Assembly (NCBI GenBank): GCA_020809705.1
Contig: CP085826.1
Span: forward strand, 2,914,001-2,978,000
Direction of reading: 5' to 3'
Length of the DNA: 64,000 nucleotides
Origin: Calonectria ilicicola
Lineage: Eukaryota; Ascomycota; Sordariomycetes; Hypocreales; Nectriaceae
The notes beneath the pieces were generated by a model. It did not search any database and was not told the DNA's origin. It worked only from the letters and a program-made list of their open reading frames with translations. Below are positions 34,938 through 45,740 of the stretch, in pieces. Each line of letters opens with the position of its first letter. Within the stretch, counting starts at the first letter, position 1. Position numbers and translations under genes: made by a program.

Positions 34938-36519
34938 GACGATACCGATCTGTGCCATTAGCTATTTTATGGTTGTGCTGACCTCGTCAGCCAGCATCAA
35001 AGATGGCTAGTGTCATCCGCATCTCTCCATTATAAGAGCAGTTATGTTGTCTTGTACCCCCCCCTCCAAAAAAAAATCTGTAACATTACGCTGGTGAACG
35101 ACTTGGTTTGGAGCTGGGAGGTGAAGTTTGAATACTCTTGTTTAATCTATTCTCGACAGAAGGAAGGCAAATCGGGATTTGTCTGAATATTACCAAATAA
35201 TAAAAGGCCTGAGGAGCGTACGACGTGCTGCTCCTACCTGAATTTCCCTTGGGGAAAGTGAGAGGGGTGAGTTATGGTGCTTAGTCGTAGGGTTCAGCTT
35301 TGTGGATACTGTACCCCTCCAACACGAATAAGGACAAGAAATTAATGGCCTTCATTTCCTGTTGACGACGCCGAAATCCCTCCTGGATTCGGAGAGATGA
35401 GGCGCACCTTGGCCCGCTCAAACCCGCTTAGCCTCACTGGCCTCCTTAACCTCTAAGGTCTTTCTGTCATCCCAAGCCTTCCAAGCCTTCCAAGCCTCCA
35501 AAACCTGACTGATATCCACATACACATTTTGTGGTTTTGGCTCTTCTACTCTAAATATCATTGTACTGAGTTTATTTCCTGTAGCCCACCCCATAGTCCC
35601 GAAGAACCCAACCCAAAATGCTATTCTATACGTTGTAGTGCGGGCTTCAACGACATTGCAAGCGGGTTTCCACATCTGAGACGCCATTCTGCTTACTTAG
35701 TTAGTAGCCTAACTATGGATGAATCAGGAGACCTACGTAAAGCTTATGGGGGAGAGGTCTTCCAGTAATAAGCTCTATCAGTGAGCAATGGGAGACAAGT
35801 TGGTTGCCAGCGGCTCTGTTAGACCGGCGGAATTTTGTTGCGGAAAGCCTAAGAGTATTTTCAATCTTGCGGCTTCTAGTTGTAGAACTGCCGCTTGGTT
35901 TGGACGTTTGCTTTCAAGATGCTAGATGTGGAGAGAGGTGTTGTGTTGAGAATGAAGATGCCAACTTAGGAGAAAAGCCTGGCGCTTTTATCTCTGGGTT
36001 CGGATATCTCTTTGGTTATATTTCTAGGCTTCCAAGCCCCGTTCACCTTGAGGGAGTTCAGACTTCTGTATTCGCTTGGAACCGCTACTCTCTCTGGCTG
36101 CTGCGGTGTGGGCCCATTCCAGAGTTTGGGCAGGTTTTTCGTTCAGGTATTCTTTCTTTGCCATTGGCTGCGCGAAAAATTCCATCGTCACATGTCTCAC
36201 TTAACCGCGCAATGTCTCTTCAATGCATGGTGAGCCGTTAAAGGTAGTTCTCTATGTTGCTGTGGAGCCCAGGAGGGTTCATGAGAGGTTGGCCAGTGTA
36301 CACGCTTAGTGGCAGACTACAATCATAAGAATCATTTCGATAGGCTAAGAAATAAATATAGATAACAGGGTTAGCATTTCCAATTATAAATTTGCACATC
36401 TATTAGCCCGCTTCATAAACAAGCCAAGATAAACACTAAAGACAGTCCAACAACTCCGACGGCGGCAGCGCTTGCATCAACAAGAAACAAAGAAAAAGTA
36501 ACATAAAGCGTTTCCAGTT
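34938..36519. other. Intergenic region with one small doubtful ORF
   Basis: About 1.6 kb lies between the Zn2Cys6 regulator (+) and the SRPBCC gene (-). Apart from the doubtful ORF at 35418-35687, no start-to-stop frame looks coding. The open frame at 35804-36241 has no ATG at its head and no recognised domain. Confidence 0.45.
35418..35687 (-). CDS. Doubtful 89-residue ORF with one hydrophobic segment
   Basis: The frame starts at a real ATG (35687) and codes MASQMWKPACNV, then a hydrophobic segment (IAFWVGFFGTMGWATG, about 22-37) and a short repeat WKAWKAWDD from three near-copies of ccttccaag in the plus strand. It could be a small membrane protein, the remains of a larger gene, or chance. 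I do not recognise it. Confidence 0.25.
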   Translation of the reverse strand: MASQMWKPACNVVEARTTTYRIAFWVGFFGTMGWATGNKLSTMIFRVEEPKPQNVYVDISQVLEAWKAWKAWDDRKTLEVKEASEAKRV

Positions 36520-37084
36520 TTACATAACCGCCTTTTCGGCTTCCTTTTTCAAGGCCTCGTTGAAATTCAGCCAGTTTTCTGAGGGGGAGAACTTCTTGTT
36601 TCTCCATGGCCAAAAAAGATACGTCACGCCACCAGTAAAAGCTTCACTTTGGATAAATGTGGTGCCTCCCGCATTGACTTTGCTCTCGATGAAGCGGAAA
36701 TAATGCGTCCCGCCAATGACACCCGGCACCGATCCAGTCCAAATAAAGCATTCGGGCGTATTTTCCTGGGTTGTTTTAGAAACAAGGAATTTTTGAGAGA
36801 AATGTGAAGAGGTTGCTGACTTGTACATATGGGCTAAACTTCATGCCATGCATCTTGACTTTCAGTGCATCGCCCGGCTGTAATTCGGATCCGCTCTTGT
36901 CAGAGTCGACCAGCGTAATGTCCCATCCTTGATGCCATTCGTTGTATCTGGCAAAATCTAGGAACTGCTATTTATTAGCGATAAACTTTGGCAGACAAAT
37001 TAATGTACTAACTACTGCGCGGACTGTTGCTGGCGGCGCAAGGATCTCGATTTGCACATCGCCGGTCGAAATGGTAGGGGACAT
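36520..37084 (-). CDS. SRPBCC (START/Bet v1-fold) domain protein
   Basis: Three exons, 37084-37013, 36964-36827 and 36765-36520, give 151 residues, the usual size of this family. The introns are 48 nt (GTTAGT donor; a GTAGTT donor three bases earlier would drop one Val) and 61 nt (GTACAA donor, CCCAG acceptor), both in phase 0. The reading starts MSPTISTGDVQIEILAPPATV, goes on with FLDFARYNEWHQGW, GDALKVKMHGMKFSPY, and ends with the diagnostic GGTHYFRFIES, GGTTFIQSEAFTGG and FNEALKKEAEKAV, as in polyketide cyclase/dehydrase-type single-domain proteins. Such proteins bind hydrophobic ligands in a cavity; many are not enzymes. No substrate can be named. It has no signal peptide, so it is likely cytosolic. 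Confidence 0.85.
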
Positions 37085-37604
37085 GGTGGATAGCAGTGAT
37101 GGGTAAAATTCGAAGTGGAAAGAAAATGATTGAGAGAACGGCTTTTAGATGACTTGTGTGATTGATGTTTGTTATGGCTACTACTTGAATTACGGTGGTC
37201 ATCGTTGAGCATATATATATTCTTTGACTATTGGTGGTTTTTGTCGTTGGTGTCGCGCATAATTCGGCCTGGCTGCTCGAGTTGGTGGATCCCACCGAAG
37301 CCGATGTGGCTGCGTGGGAGGCCGAACTGGCCGAGCAGGCCGAGTCGGGCGAACAGTCGGCCCCGCATCGGCCACGCTGACTGAATGACCATTCCAACAT
37401 GGCGCACCGACAAATAAATTGACCTTGTGCAATTTTTTTTTGTTATTGCTAGAGAGATCAGGGGCATATTTTTACGAAGCAGATAGATGGCATCTCGTGA
37501 TATTTGAGGCTGTAGCGGGATGCTCACTCCGTACTCTACATACATGTAAACCTCTGTCACTCAGTCGCGTGTCTATTTCTACGCCACGAACGCTACTGAC
37601 AATC
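37085..37604. other. Intergenic spacer between SRPBCC gene and 5S rRNA gene
   Basis: The part next to 37084 is the SRPBCC leader and promoter (T- and A-rich on the minus strand, with TATATATATT near 37211). No ORF with a recognisable product is present; the ORFs around 37200-37560 show no domain. Confidence 0.45.
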
Positions 37605-37723
37605 ACATACGACCATAGCTCTCAGAAAATACGGGATCCCGTCCGCTCTCCCATAGTCAAGCTGAGAAGCGGTGAATTAGTACTCGGGTCGGTGACGACC
37701 GGGGAATCCTCGCTGTTGTATGT
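37605..37723 (+). rRNA. 5S ribosomal RNA, divergent variant
   Basis: The 119-nt sequence opens with ACATACGACCATAG and closes with GTTGTATGT, the terminal stem of fungal 5S rRNA. The loop CCCGTCCGCTC and the GGTGACGACC and GGGAATCC segments sit where they should. A T6 tract (37723-37728) follows as a Pol III terminator. Compared with the common filamentous-fungal 5S sequence as I know it, several helices differ on both strands yet still pair: helix II is GCTCTCAG with CTGAGAAGC, keeping a one-base bulge at the usual place; helix III is GGGA with TCCC; helix IV is GGTC with GACC. Fungal 5S genes are typically dispersed and exist as sequence types, so a single copy amid protein genes is normal. 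It may be a minor-type gene rather than a pseudogene. Confidence 0.88.
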
Positions 37724-37728
37724 TTTTT
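37723..37728 (+). terminator. Pol III T-tract terminator of the 5S gene
   Basis: Six T residues begin at the last base of the 5S gene, the standard RNA polymerase III stop signal. Confidence 0.8.
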
Positions 37729-38189
37729 GCTTCATGTCCCTATTTTTTGCCTTTGGTGGGTTCGTCGTGGATAAGACCCACACAGCAAGGTGTGGAACGT
37801 GTAAATGCTGAAATCCTTTCAACTATTCAGCCATTTCCTAAGGCTAGGACACTTAGGCTGTATAATAAATTAGAATTAATAAAAGGAAAAAACTCTGATG
37901 GTACGAAAGTGAGAGTATTCAGAGCAGGATAATGGGTGTGCGGTACAAAGTTTGAAAGATCATCCTGCCTCTACTTTTCCCTACTATCTATATATAACAT
38001 CATCAATTCAGGTGACTATTAATATTTAAAGCATCCAAGATCAAGAAGTCACAGGGGACAATATTTCAAAAGAAGTATTGTATTGAGGAGATAATTCAAC
38101 AAAATGCCATACTGTTACAGCCTGTCTTGATTGGAGACTAGTCTACATGCCTCCGGCGACGGGAACCGACGTCCTGAGAGCGGATGAAA
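37729..38189. other. Intergenic spacer, AT-rich, no gene seen
   Basis: The stretch between the 5S gene and the stop codon of the MDR gene (-) is AT-rich around 37850-38110 and has no recognisable ORF. It likely includes the MDR 3' UTR. Confidence 0.5.
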
Positions 38190-39376
38190 TCAGAAACCAG
38201 TCTCAGCGACCCGCCATACCAGTCTCTCTCCACTAACTTCCTTCCGTCTTAAAATATCCAATGCGTTTTGCGCCCTTGCCACAGCTGTTTCGCCCTCGAC
38301 GATACGATATCTGTTTGGAGAGACAACGCCCTCCCGTAGTAGAGCTGGGATAATCTCTGACTGAAGCTTCTCTTTAAAGAATTCGTTCTAATACGGGTTA
38401 GCAACCTTATGACTGGATAGAGCCATCCCAGTGGATTCCATCTTACATTTAGGTAGAAGTGGGTGCGGACGCCGCGAAGAATGACACCATCGTTCCATGC
38501 CCCAACGAGGCATTTGGAGGCGTCCATCTCGTACTCAGGCTCTTCTTCCTCCGTAGCGTCTTTAATAATGATTGGCAGCATGATGGCAACTTTTGTGCCC
38601 TTGTGGGCGATTTTGGTCAGGGGCTTTAGGGTTCCCTCAACAGACCCAATGCAATCCAAGATGGACGGAATTTTGGGGTCTGAGCCTGTGCTGGTGTAGG
38701 CAAGGATCTCGTCAACAACGCCCTCTTTGCGATAGTCAAATGTCGCTGTAGCGCCGATACTGTGGAGGTATTCGTGGTGTTTGCCGCTGGCAACGGCGAT
38801 AATGTTCTTGTAGCCCCAGTGACGGAAGACCTGCACCGAAAAGATACCCACGCTGCTGGCAGCGCCCCAGATGAGAAGTGGCTTGTCCGCATTCTTTGGT
38901 GCCCAGCACTCAGGAATGGGCCATGGGAGTTCTAGATCTAAGTCTGCAGTTGCAGTGTGGAATACGGTGACCAGGTTGACGGGCACTGTAACAGCCTCCT
39001 GCAAGCTCAAATGTTCGGGAGCCCTTGATGCAAGATAGCTGGGAATAGTAATGTATTCTTGGTGATTTGCTTCCTTGCCGCCGTGGAAGGCAAATGAAAC
39101 AACACTATCGCCAACTGCGAAGCCCTTTAAGTCTCCACCATCCCCGACGGCTACGACGGTACCTACAACACCACCACTTCCCATCTTGTGGGGGTATTCA
39201 GGAATGAGCAGCCCGCCATCAGCTCGGTGAAGATCCAGCGGAGTAGAAGCTGTCCATTGAACGCGGATGACAATCTCTCCAGCAGCAGGTGGGTAGACTG
39301 GAGCTGATATCTCGACAAAGGGCGTTCGCTTTGCCGTAAGAGCGACGGCTTTTTGGGTGGTGGGGAGCGAGGCCAT
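38190..39376 (-). CDS. MDR-family NAD(P)-dependent oxidoreductase (enoyl reductase-like)
   Basis: Two exons, 39376-38447 and 38387-38190, give 375 residues. The 59-nt intron (GTAAGA donor, GCTAAC branch site, TTAG acceptor) gives the joint YLN-NEFFKEKLQ; reading through it gives a wrong C-terminus. The start MASLPTTQKA was chosen over the open frame upstream, which is leader sequence. An N-terminal GroES-like domain (about 10-130) with GEIVIRVQW, TPLDLHRADGG and GSGGVVGTVVAVG is followed by a Rossmann domain with LIWGAASSVGIFSVQ. The catalytic-zinc cysteine pattern of alcohol dehydrogenases is missing, so it fits the zinc-free quinone/enoyl reductase group that includes trans-acting enoyl reductases of polyketide clusters. 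No polyketide synthase is in the window, so its substrate is open. Confidence 0.88.
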
Positions 39377-40456
39377 GGCTTGAAAAACGGGTAGAGAACG
39401 TTGAATGTAGAAAAGAAGGGGTTGTTTTTTTGGTAGATGGAAAGAATTGATATTGTTTATATCTGTATATCTTGGTTTAAAATTATGTTTATGGAGCTGC
39501 AATCGGTGGTCCTTATAAGTCGCGGATGTCGCTTCGGTATCTTCCCAAAAGGGTAATTCGCGAAGTAGTTCGGGAATGGAGCCAAGCGTTTGCTGATCAC
39601 CAACATTGGTCAGCGACCAAAGCACGGCAAATATTTCTAAGCCTTGCACCAAAAACAGCAAATTCCAAAGAATTCATATCGATGCGGTTTGATAGATGAT
39701 TTCGATTTAAAGAGACTATCAATATTCCGGCTCTGGAGCCGTCATGGTGGGCAAGCGAAAACACACACACACGCAAAAGACTAAACACCGCCAGGTTGCG
39801 GCATATGACCGAATTAGGTAGGTCGATACAGTTGGTTTACGAGGCAATTTGGGGAGCTGTCGCATCAACGATTCAGAGGCTGGCCAAGGCATGCAGCCCT
39901 ACAGGCATGGCGGTGGAGACAATGGGGAGAAAAGGCAGACAGGCGGAACAGAGTGGGAGGAGGGTTTGGGTCTGAGTGGAGGCGGCCCAGAGACCCAAGG
40001 TGGTGTCGAACCAACGTCACTCTGATAAGTGAGAGGGGAAGGGATGGACGATGGCTGTGAAACTGACGATAGCGCGTCGGTGTATGGTGTTGTATAAATC
40101 TTTGCTTTTATTTTGAAGTTTTTAACGGATAAAAAAAAAAGGCGGCACAGCATACAATCATATCATCAGACAATTTCGTCTTATCAGTCCATATCGCAGA
40201 CATGTCTCGGCCCCATCCAAAACACCAGTCAGCCCTCCGTCGGAAGGCGGTATCACAGCGAACACAACGCCAAGCAGGTAGGCAGACAGACAGACATCCC
40301 AAGCAATTAAATTCCCTTTCGTTTCCAGACTCCCGGTTCCCTTCCCGATCCTCTCCCAAAGCAATAATAATAATAAACCCGATTCATTTATTTGATGATG
40401 GACGCGCGCCAGTCGAGGTGGCGGGGGTGGGCCATGCGCAGCAGTGTAGTTTTCGT
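39377..40456. other. Intergenic region, no gene seen
   Basis: This covers the MDR promoter and leader on the left, and on the right the 3' flank of the small ORF at 40457-40708. A fairly G-rich stretch and scattered simple repeats (acacacac near 39763-39772) occur. ORFs are short strays. Confidence 0.45.
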
Positions 40457-40708
40457 TTAAGCCGCAGCCGAGCCCATGAAGCCAGCGCCCATGGGCCCAA
40501 TATCGATGTGGTTCTTTGTGGGTATGCCATCCTTTTCATCCTGCCTCGATGTTGGCGGGCGGCCTAGATCGTGCATGACGTCGCGGACGCGCTGGCGCAT
40601 TCCTCGGCGGGCCGGCTTGGCTGGACGAGCGTCCTTGGCGTAGGTGCAGACGGTCGAGCCTGAGAAGGTCGACGCAGCGTCCGAGGTGGTGGCGGGGCCG
40701 TTGTCCAT
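40457..40708 (-). CDS. Small basic protein, unrecognised (83 residues)
   Basis: An intronless ORF starts at an ATG in good context (CAGCCATGG) and codes MDNGPATTSDAASTFSGST, a Lys/Arg/Pro-rich centre (KDARPAKPARRGMRQRVRDVM) and the end PMGAGFMGSAAA. Codon third positions are strongly G/C, as in the well-expressed genes of the window, and it is preceded by a CT/CA-rich leader-like stretch. I recognise no family. It has no signal peptide or membrane segment. It looks like a genuine small gene, but other frames over the same DNA are also open, so the call is moderate. Confidence 0.5.
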   Translation of the reverse strand: MDNGPATTSDAASTFSGSTVCTYAKDARPAKPARRGMRQRVRDVMHDLGRPPTSRQDEKDGIPTKNHIDIGPMGAGFMGSAAA

Positions 40709-41965
40709 GGCTGGGCTGGGCGTTCTGGGGGGGTGAGTTGTGTAGTGGAGGGTGTTGGAATGGGCGATGTGCGAGGTTGCTGTTGCTTGGGTTTCTTTCC
40801 CGCCTTTCTTTTTGTTTTCCTGAGACGCAGAGTCTCTGCAGACACGTGGGATGGGGCTTCAAAGACAAGCTGAAAAAACACCAGGGGAGAGTCAAGCCGG
40901 GGGGGAAGAGTGAGGGGTTGACGCCGGCTATCTTTTTATAATGAGCTGAAAGACGCTGGTGTGTTCCCGTGCAGGTACATAGATACCCCCTGTGCGGCAG
41001 TGTTCTAGACCCGTCCACGGTACACAGCTGGGGAGTCCCCGGGTAGAGCACCAGCCAAGCGGCGGCCAAGCCTGCCATCGCCCTTGGCCATCAGGCACGC
41101 GGCTTGGCGGATGCTGGACAAGATGCCACGCACTGCTGGCGTGTGGCCACGGCTACGGCTCCAGTCATGGCGATACATGGCTACCAAGATGCCAAGGTGT
41201 TGGCTGACTCAGGCTGGATGTCATCCTGTCTCTCTGTCCATCGCCTCCCGACTCGACGGACGGGCTTGGAAACCGTCGAGACAAATCTTATGCACTGCAC
41301 CTCGCAACCTTAATCAGCGTTTCTATTCTCGTCCCCCAAAAACCTAAAGAATGACAAAACGAATCAGAGCAGCAGAAGAGCATCTACTTTCTTTTTCCTT
41401 CTTTTCTCATCATTTTATTATTCGGATACTCGGATGTACGCTATCCCGTAATGCCGTCGTAGATCAACCCTTAGAGACGAGCTAGCGATGGAGTCGCAGA
41501 TGATCGCCAGGCCCGCTGGCCCCCAGATTTGAGTGCCATGACTGGCGACATCTAGGAGGCGAAGCCGAGCACCGACCTTCGACGTCATCACTTGGACTTG
41601 TACTGCACTGTACTGCACTGCACTGTACTGTACTGTACTATGTGCTAGCTGGCCAAGATGCAGCTTGTTGTATGAGCCCGCTCGTCACCACGGCCCACTA
41701 CCGACTTCATCGGCGGGCCGACTCCGTCGTCGGTCATTCTCAATCGCGAGCACCGACAAACAACTTCCGGGTAAGCATCGTGATGCAGCATTTTCACCTC
41801 ATCTGACATGATGAGCAAATAAATACTAGATAGCGAAAATAATACCATATGGATATATAATAAATACTCTCCGCGTTTAACATTCCATGAACATCTACTC
41901 TCAAGCTACGCTCTCATTTACAATTCAATCTCATCCCAGTTCCCATCTCCTTGGAATCCCTCATA
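40709..41965. other. Intergenic region, no gene seen
   Basis: The left part is the presumed leader of the small basic ORF. A short repeat of tactgcactg-type units lies at 41601-41639. From about 41815 the DNA turns AT-rich with TATA-like sequence (41856-41873) upstream of the hydrolase start. Confidence 0.45.
41601..41639. repeat. Short tandem repeat (TACTG/CACTG units)
   Basis: Units tactgcactg, tactgcactg, cactgtactg and tactgtact follow each other. It is non-coding. Confidence 0.8.
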
Positions 41966-43837
41966 ATGGAAGCTCTCAAAGTACAATTTCCCGATCTGAC
42001 CTTCTATCCCCTCCGTAAGCCAAGCGGCTTTGACCCATCCACTATCCGACTTCCCGTTGGCCATCTCAGAGAAAAAGGCCGTCGGCCTTTTACAGTCGAG
42101 TCCATCTTTGACAGAGATGTCCAAGTCACTATGCGTGACGGCATTAGGATTTATACCAATGTATTTCGGCCTGCCTATTCAGATAATCCTAAAACCCGGG
42201 TTCCAGCCATCATTGCTTGGAGCCCTTATGGAAAGGACACTAGTACGTGGTCTCATCCCTAAATGACAAGCGATATGCTGATATATTTTTTTATTAGAGG
42301 ACTTTTCATACGATCACATGGGCCCTTTCCGTTGTGGTCTTGCCTTGAATCAGACGTCTGGATACGAAAAGTTTGAGGCTCCTGACCCTGCTGGCTGGTG
42401 TGCAAGAGGATATGCCATCATCAACCCTGACGCCCGAGGTGCTGGCTTCTCTGAAGGAGACGTCGCCCAGTGGGGAGACCAGGAAGCCTTTGATTTGCAC
42501 GATCTAATAGATTGGGTTTCCAAACAGCCTTGGTGTAATGGTTCAGTCGCCACGGCCGGAAACTCATGGCTGGCCATTGCCCAAATAAATGTTGCTGCTC
42601 GTGATCCTCATCCGGCGCTGAAGGCTATTGCACCTTGGGAAGCTGCCACGGACGGTTATAACGATTTCATGGCTCGAGGTGGGATTCCTCGCGGCGGTTT
42701 CATGAAAATGCTGTACAAGACAATGGCCGGCAACGGAAGCGCTGAGGACGGTGGTGCCATGGTGGAAAAACGACCGCTTTTTGACGACTACTGGGCCACC
42801 AAGGTTATCCCCGTTCAAAACATTGATTTGCCAATGTATCTCACGGCGTCTTACTCAACCCTTCTCCACTCCCGGGGGTCGTTTGAGACGTTTGCCAAGG
42901 CCAAGTCTGCCAAGAAATGGCTGAGAGTTCACCATACCCAAGAATGTACATTGATCTAAAACCACACTTACAGGATATTTCAAGACTGACAGTAATAGGG
43001 TACGACATATACCGCGAGAATAACAATGGCGAATTGCAGTCATTCTTTGATCGGTATTGCAAGGGGATTCCCAATGACTGGGAACGCACTCCAAGATTGC
43101 GACTGTCACTCCTAGCGTTTGATGGGAGCTCCGCCAAGACTGTTGTAGAGCGTGAGGAGGCTAGCTTTCCGGTACCAGAGACCAAAAACATGACCTACTT
43201 TCTTCACGCGGGGACCCGGACCTTGTCGCTGGAGAGGCCGTCGTATGATTCCAGCACGTCATACGAGGCGCATCACCTAACCGACTGTGCCGATTTCAGC
43301 CTCCGCTTCGACGAGTACACTGAAGTCGCCGGGTACCCCGTCGTTAAGCTGTGGATGGCGTGCGATGACCACGACGACATGGACGTCAACGTCCAAATTC
43401 GAAAGATGGGAGCTGACGGCAGGCTCCTCACCAGTCTCAATTACCCGTGCCCCGTCCCCGCTGACGAGGTCGCCGACACCAACGTTGCCAAATTCCTCGG
43501 CTGCGACGGGATGCTGCGGGCCAGCCACCGCATCTCCAAGGAGATTGCCGACGGGCTTCCGAGGTACAAGCACGACAGGGCGGAGAAGATCCCGCCGGGG
43601 ACCGTGGTTGAGCTGGAGATTCCCCTGTGGCCCATCGGGATGGTGTTTGACAAGGGAGAAGGCCTCGTGTTGAGAGTTGCTGGGCACGAGCTGCGACTTC
43701 CAGAACTTGAAATCTTGAGGAACAAAGTGCCAGTTGATGAGAACGTCGGACGTCATCGTATTTATACAGGGACGCAATGGGAGAGCTGCTTGGTTCTTCC
43801 AGTCATCAACCGTCGCGGGGTTGAAAAATCCGGATAA
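41966..43837 (+). CDS. CocE/NonD-family serine hydrolase (X-Pro dipeptidyl-peptidase S15-like)
   Basis: Three exons, 41966-42242, 42298-42945 and 42999-43837, give 587 residues. The introns are 55 nt (GTACGT donor, TTAG acceptor) and 53 nt (GTACAT donor, ATAG acceptor). The second intron joins TQE to WYDIY through a split Trp codon, as the family requires. The alpha/beta-hydrolase part has VQVTMRDGIRIYTNVFRP (53-69), INPDARGAGFSEGD (134-147) and the nucleophile motif GNSW with S182. A C-terminal jelly-roll-like domain carries DFSLRFDEYTEVAGYPVVKLWM and the RASHR-type segment. Relatives hydrolyse esters or peptides such as cocaine esters, glutaryl-cephalosporins or X-Pro peptides. No signal peptide is seen, so it is likely intracellular. 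The natural substrate is unknown. Confidence 0.9.
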
Positions 43838-44876
43838 AATTGGAAACAAGTAAATATCACGTGTAGTCAAGATTTATTTATATTATATCTTGTTCAGTTA
43901 AATACAAAAAGTACCCCTTCCGACGTCTTTGTTTCCAGCCTTGTACTTGACTGAAGAGCCCTGAATCGGCGAAATATCAGCATACCAAATCTTGCCACTC
44001 CAATTACCATTCCACCCCCCCGGAATACTCTACAATAACCACCACTTAGTATCAATATTGTGGGGTGAGGAATTTTTCTAGACGTAGTAGATCCTACATG
44101 GCAGGCCTGCCAACTCCTCAATCTGCTACACTCATGTCACACACCCACACCTTGGCATCTACCGCTTCACGTTGAGCTCCCTGCTTCTTGTTAGGCTGTC
44201 TAGGGCAGCCCACCCTGGTCATCTTGCCGACTTGGGAAGCTTCTTGAGCATATAATCGACCAGCCAATGCCGTTGTGTTTGCAATTTCAGCAGCCTAATC
44301 ATTGCTATTCAAAAAGCTTTCGAGCTTCATTTGTGCATCACCTCCCGAAGCCATACTTTGGGGCCAGCGCCACGATTTAGGCTATTCTTAGCTTGCTCCC
44401 ATTAACCATATTTCTTCGTTTTGGGCGTGGCGCCCTGCATCTAATCACTAGCGGCGCGGTGAGGGGCGGTAGAGTTTGATATTGGGCGATCCGAAAACCC
44501 ATCATCGCATCTGCCTCTTTTTGACTGTGGAATTGTAATAAAAAGCCCAAGTGAGAAATTCATACTAGTCATTAATACCTATGCGAGCATGTCGAATCTT
44601 GGCTTCGAAATACACCAACATTGTTGTCGCCTTCTTGTAGCCATGTTACGCAAACTAGTGTGCCGGACATCCGCATCACACCTCCACATAGTCGTAACCC
44701 CTCTCTATATATACATGCAAACACACCCAAACTCCGACCATGATCTGCCATTTTTGCTGGTGGGAGCCGTCATGGATGCCCCACCAATCTTACCCAACCG
44801 TTTCCTAGATGGTCTTAAAGGAGCCCAAGCTACAAGTACAAAAAATAGAAGAAAATGCCACCAGGACCAGGGTGGC
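43838..44876. other. Convergent intergenic region, no gene seen
   Basis: Facing 3' ends of the hydrolase (+) and the glutaredoxin (-). AT-rich close to the hydrolase stop. An ATG-initiated frame at 44589-44951 overlaps the glutaredoxin end on the other strand and has no domain; I treat it as chance. Confidence 0.45.
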
Positions 44877-45740
44877 TTAAGCATGGCCGGTGGCGAATCG
44901 CTCCGAAACGTCCAAACGGCCGCTGCCGTACTGGATGATTTTGCTGATTAGCATATCCTTGTTGTCCAATTCGACAATCTCATCCGCACCACCAATGCTC
45001 TTGCCATTGATCATAATGTTGGGAACGGTTCGGCGGCCGGTGACCCTCTCCAATTGATCTTGCATGTAAGAGGTCAGGGGGTGCTTGTCGAGTTCGACAA
45101 CGTAGGGCTCGGGCATGATGGTGTACTTTTCGAGCAGGATGCCCTTGGCACGCTTCGAGAACGGGCAGTATGACTTGGAGAAGATGACCACTATATGATT
45201 GTTAGCCAGGGCTGTGTGGTGTGTGGTGTTGAGATTTCACGTACTGGGTGCCTTCTTAAGAATAGATTTAAGCTCGGATTCGGCAATAATGTCTTCCTTA
45301 GTCAGTTCATCGGCCGACTTGACAGAGCTCTTGCCGCTCGTGCCACCCTTTTGTCCATCTGCAGAGCTGCCAACACCAACGACCTCGCGGGGAGGGTCGG
45401 GCTTGGAGCCACCCTTCTTGTTGGCCTTGTCCTTGGCCTCCTGCTCTGCAACCTTGAGCCTCTCCTGCATTTGAGCCGAAGCCTCGTGGTCATCCTTGTC
45501 GACATCGCCGTCACCATCCTTGTCTGCGGGGATGTGACCGGCTTTTTGACCAGTCTGCACGTCTATTACCGGTTTTCCAGGGGGTGAGTCGCCCATGGCA
45601 TTTTTCGTCTTCTCCATGAAGCCCTTGGGGTCCTGAAGGTTGGCATCGTGGGGGGATTCAAAGCCGGAATAGAAGAGGAGGAAGACGAAAGTAACAACGG
45701 CTGCCAGCATAAACAGGCGCACTCGGCGTGGGGAAGGCAT
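44877..45740 (-). CDS. Membrane-anchored monothiol glutaredoxin, Grx6/Grx7-like
   Basis: Two exons, 45740-45245 and 45190-44877, give 269 residues; the 54-nt intron (GTACGT donor, CTAAC branch site, ATAG acceptor) joins KKAP to MVIFSKSYC. Residues 9-25 form one hydrophobic span after MPSPRRVR, as in a signal anchor, so the enzyme should face the ER/Golgi lumen. A charged stalk (about 30-160) holds DKDGDGDVDKDD (73-84), which looks like an EF-hand loop. The glutaredoxin domain (about 163-260) has active-site CPFS (C174) with a single cysteine, TVPNIMINGKSIGG for glutathione binding, and the terminal helix. Yeast Grx6 and Grx7 are the known early-secretory monothiol glutaredoxins (active sites CSYS and CPYS), and the likely role is handling glutathionylated protein thiols there. 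Confidence 0.88.

Noticed and set aside
35804..36241. 145-residue plus-strand ORF
   Set aside because: No ATG at its head, no domain, no support from splicing.
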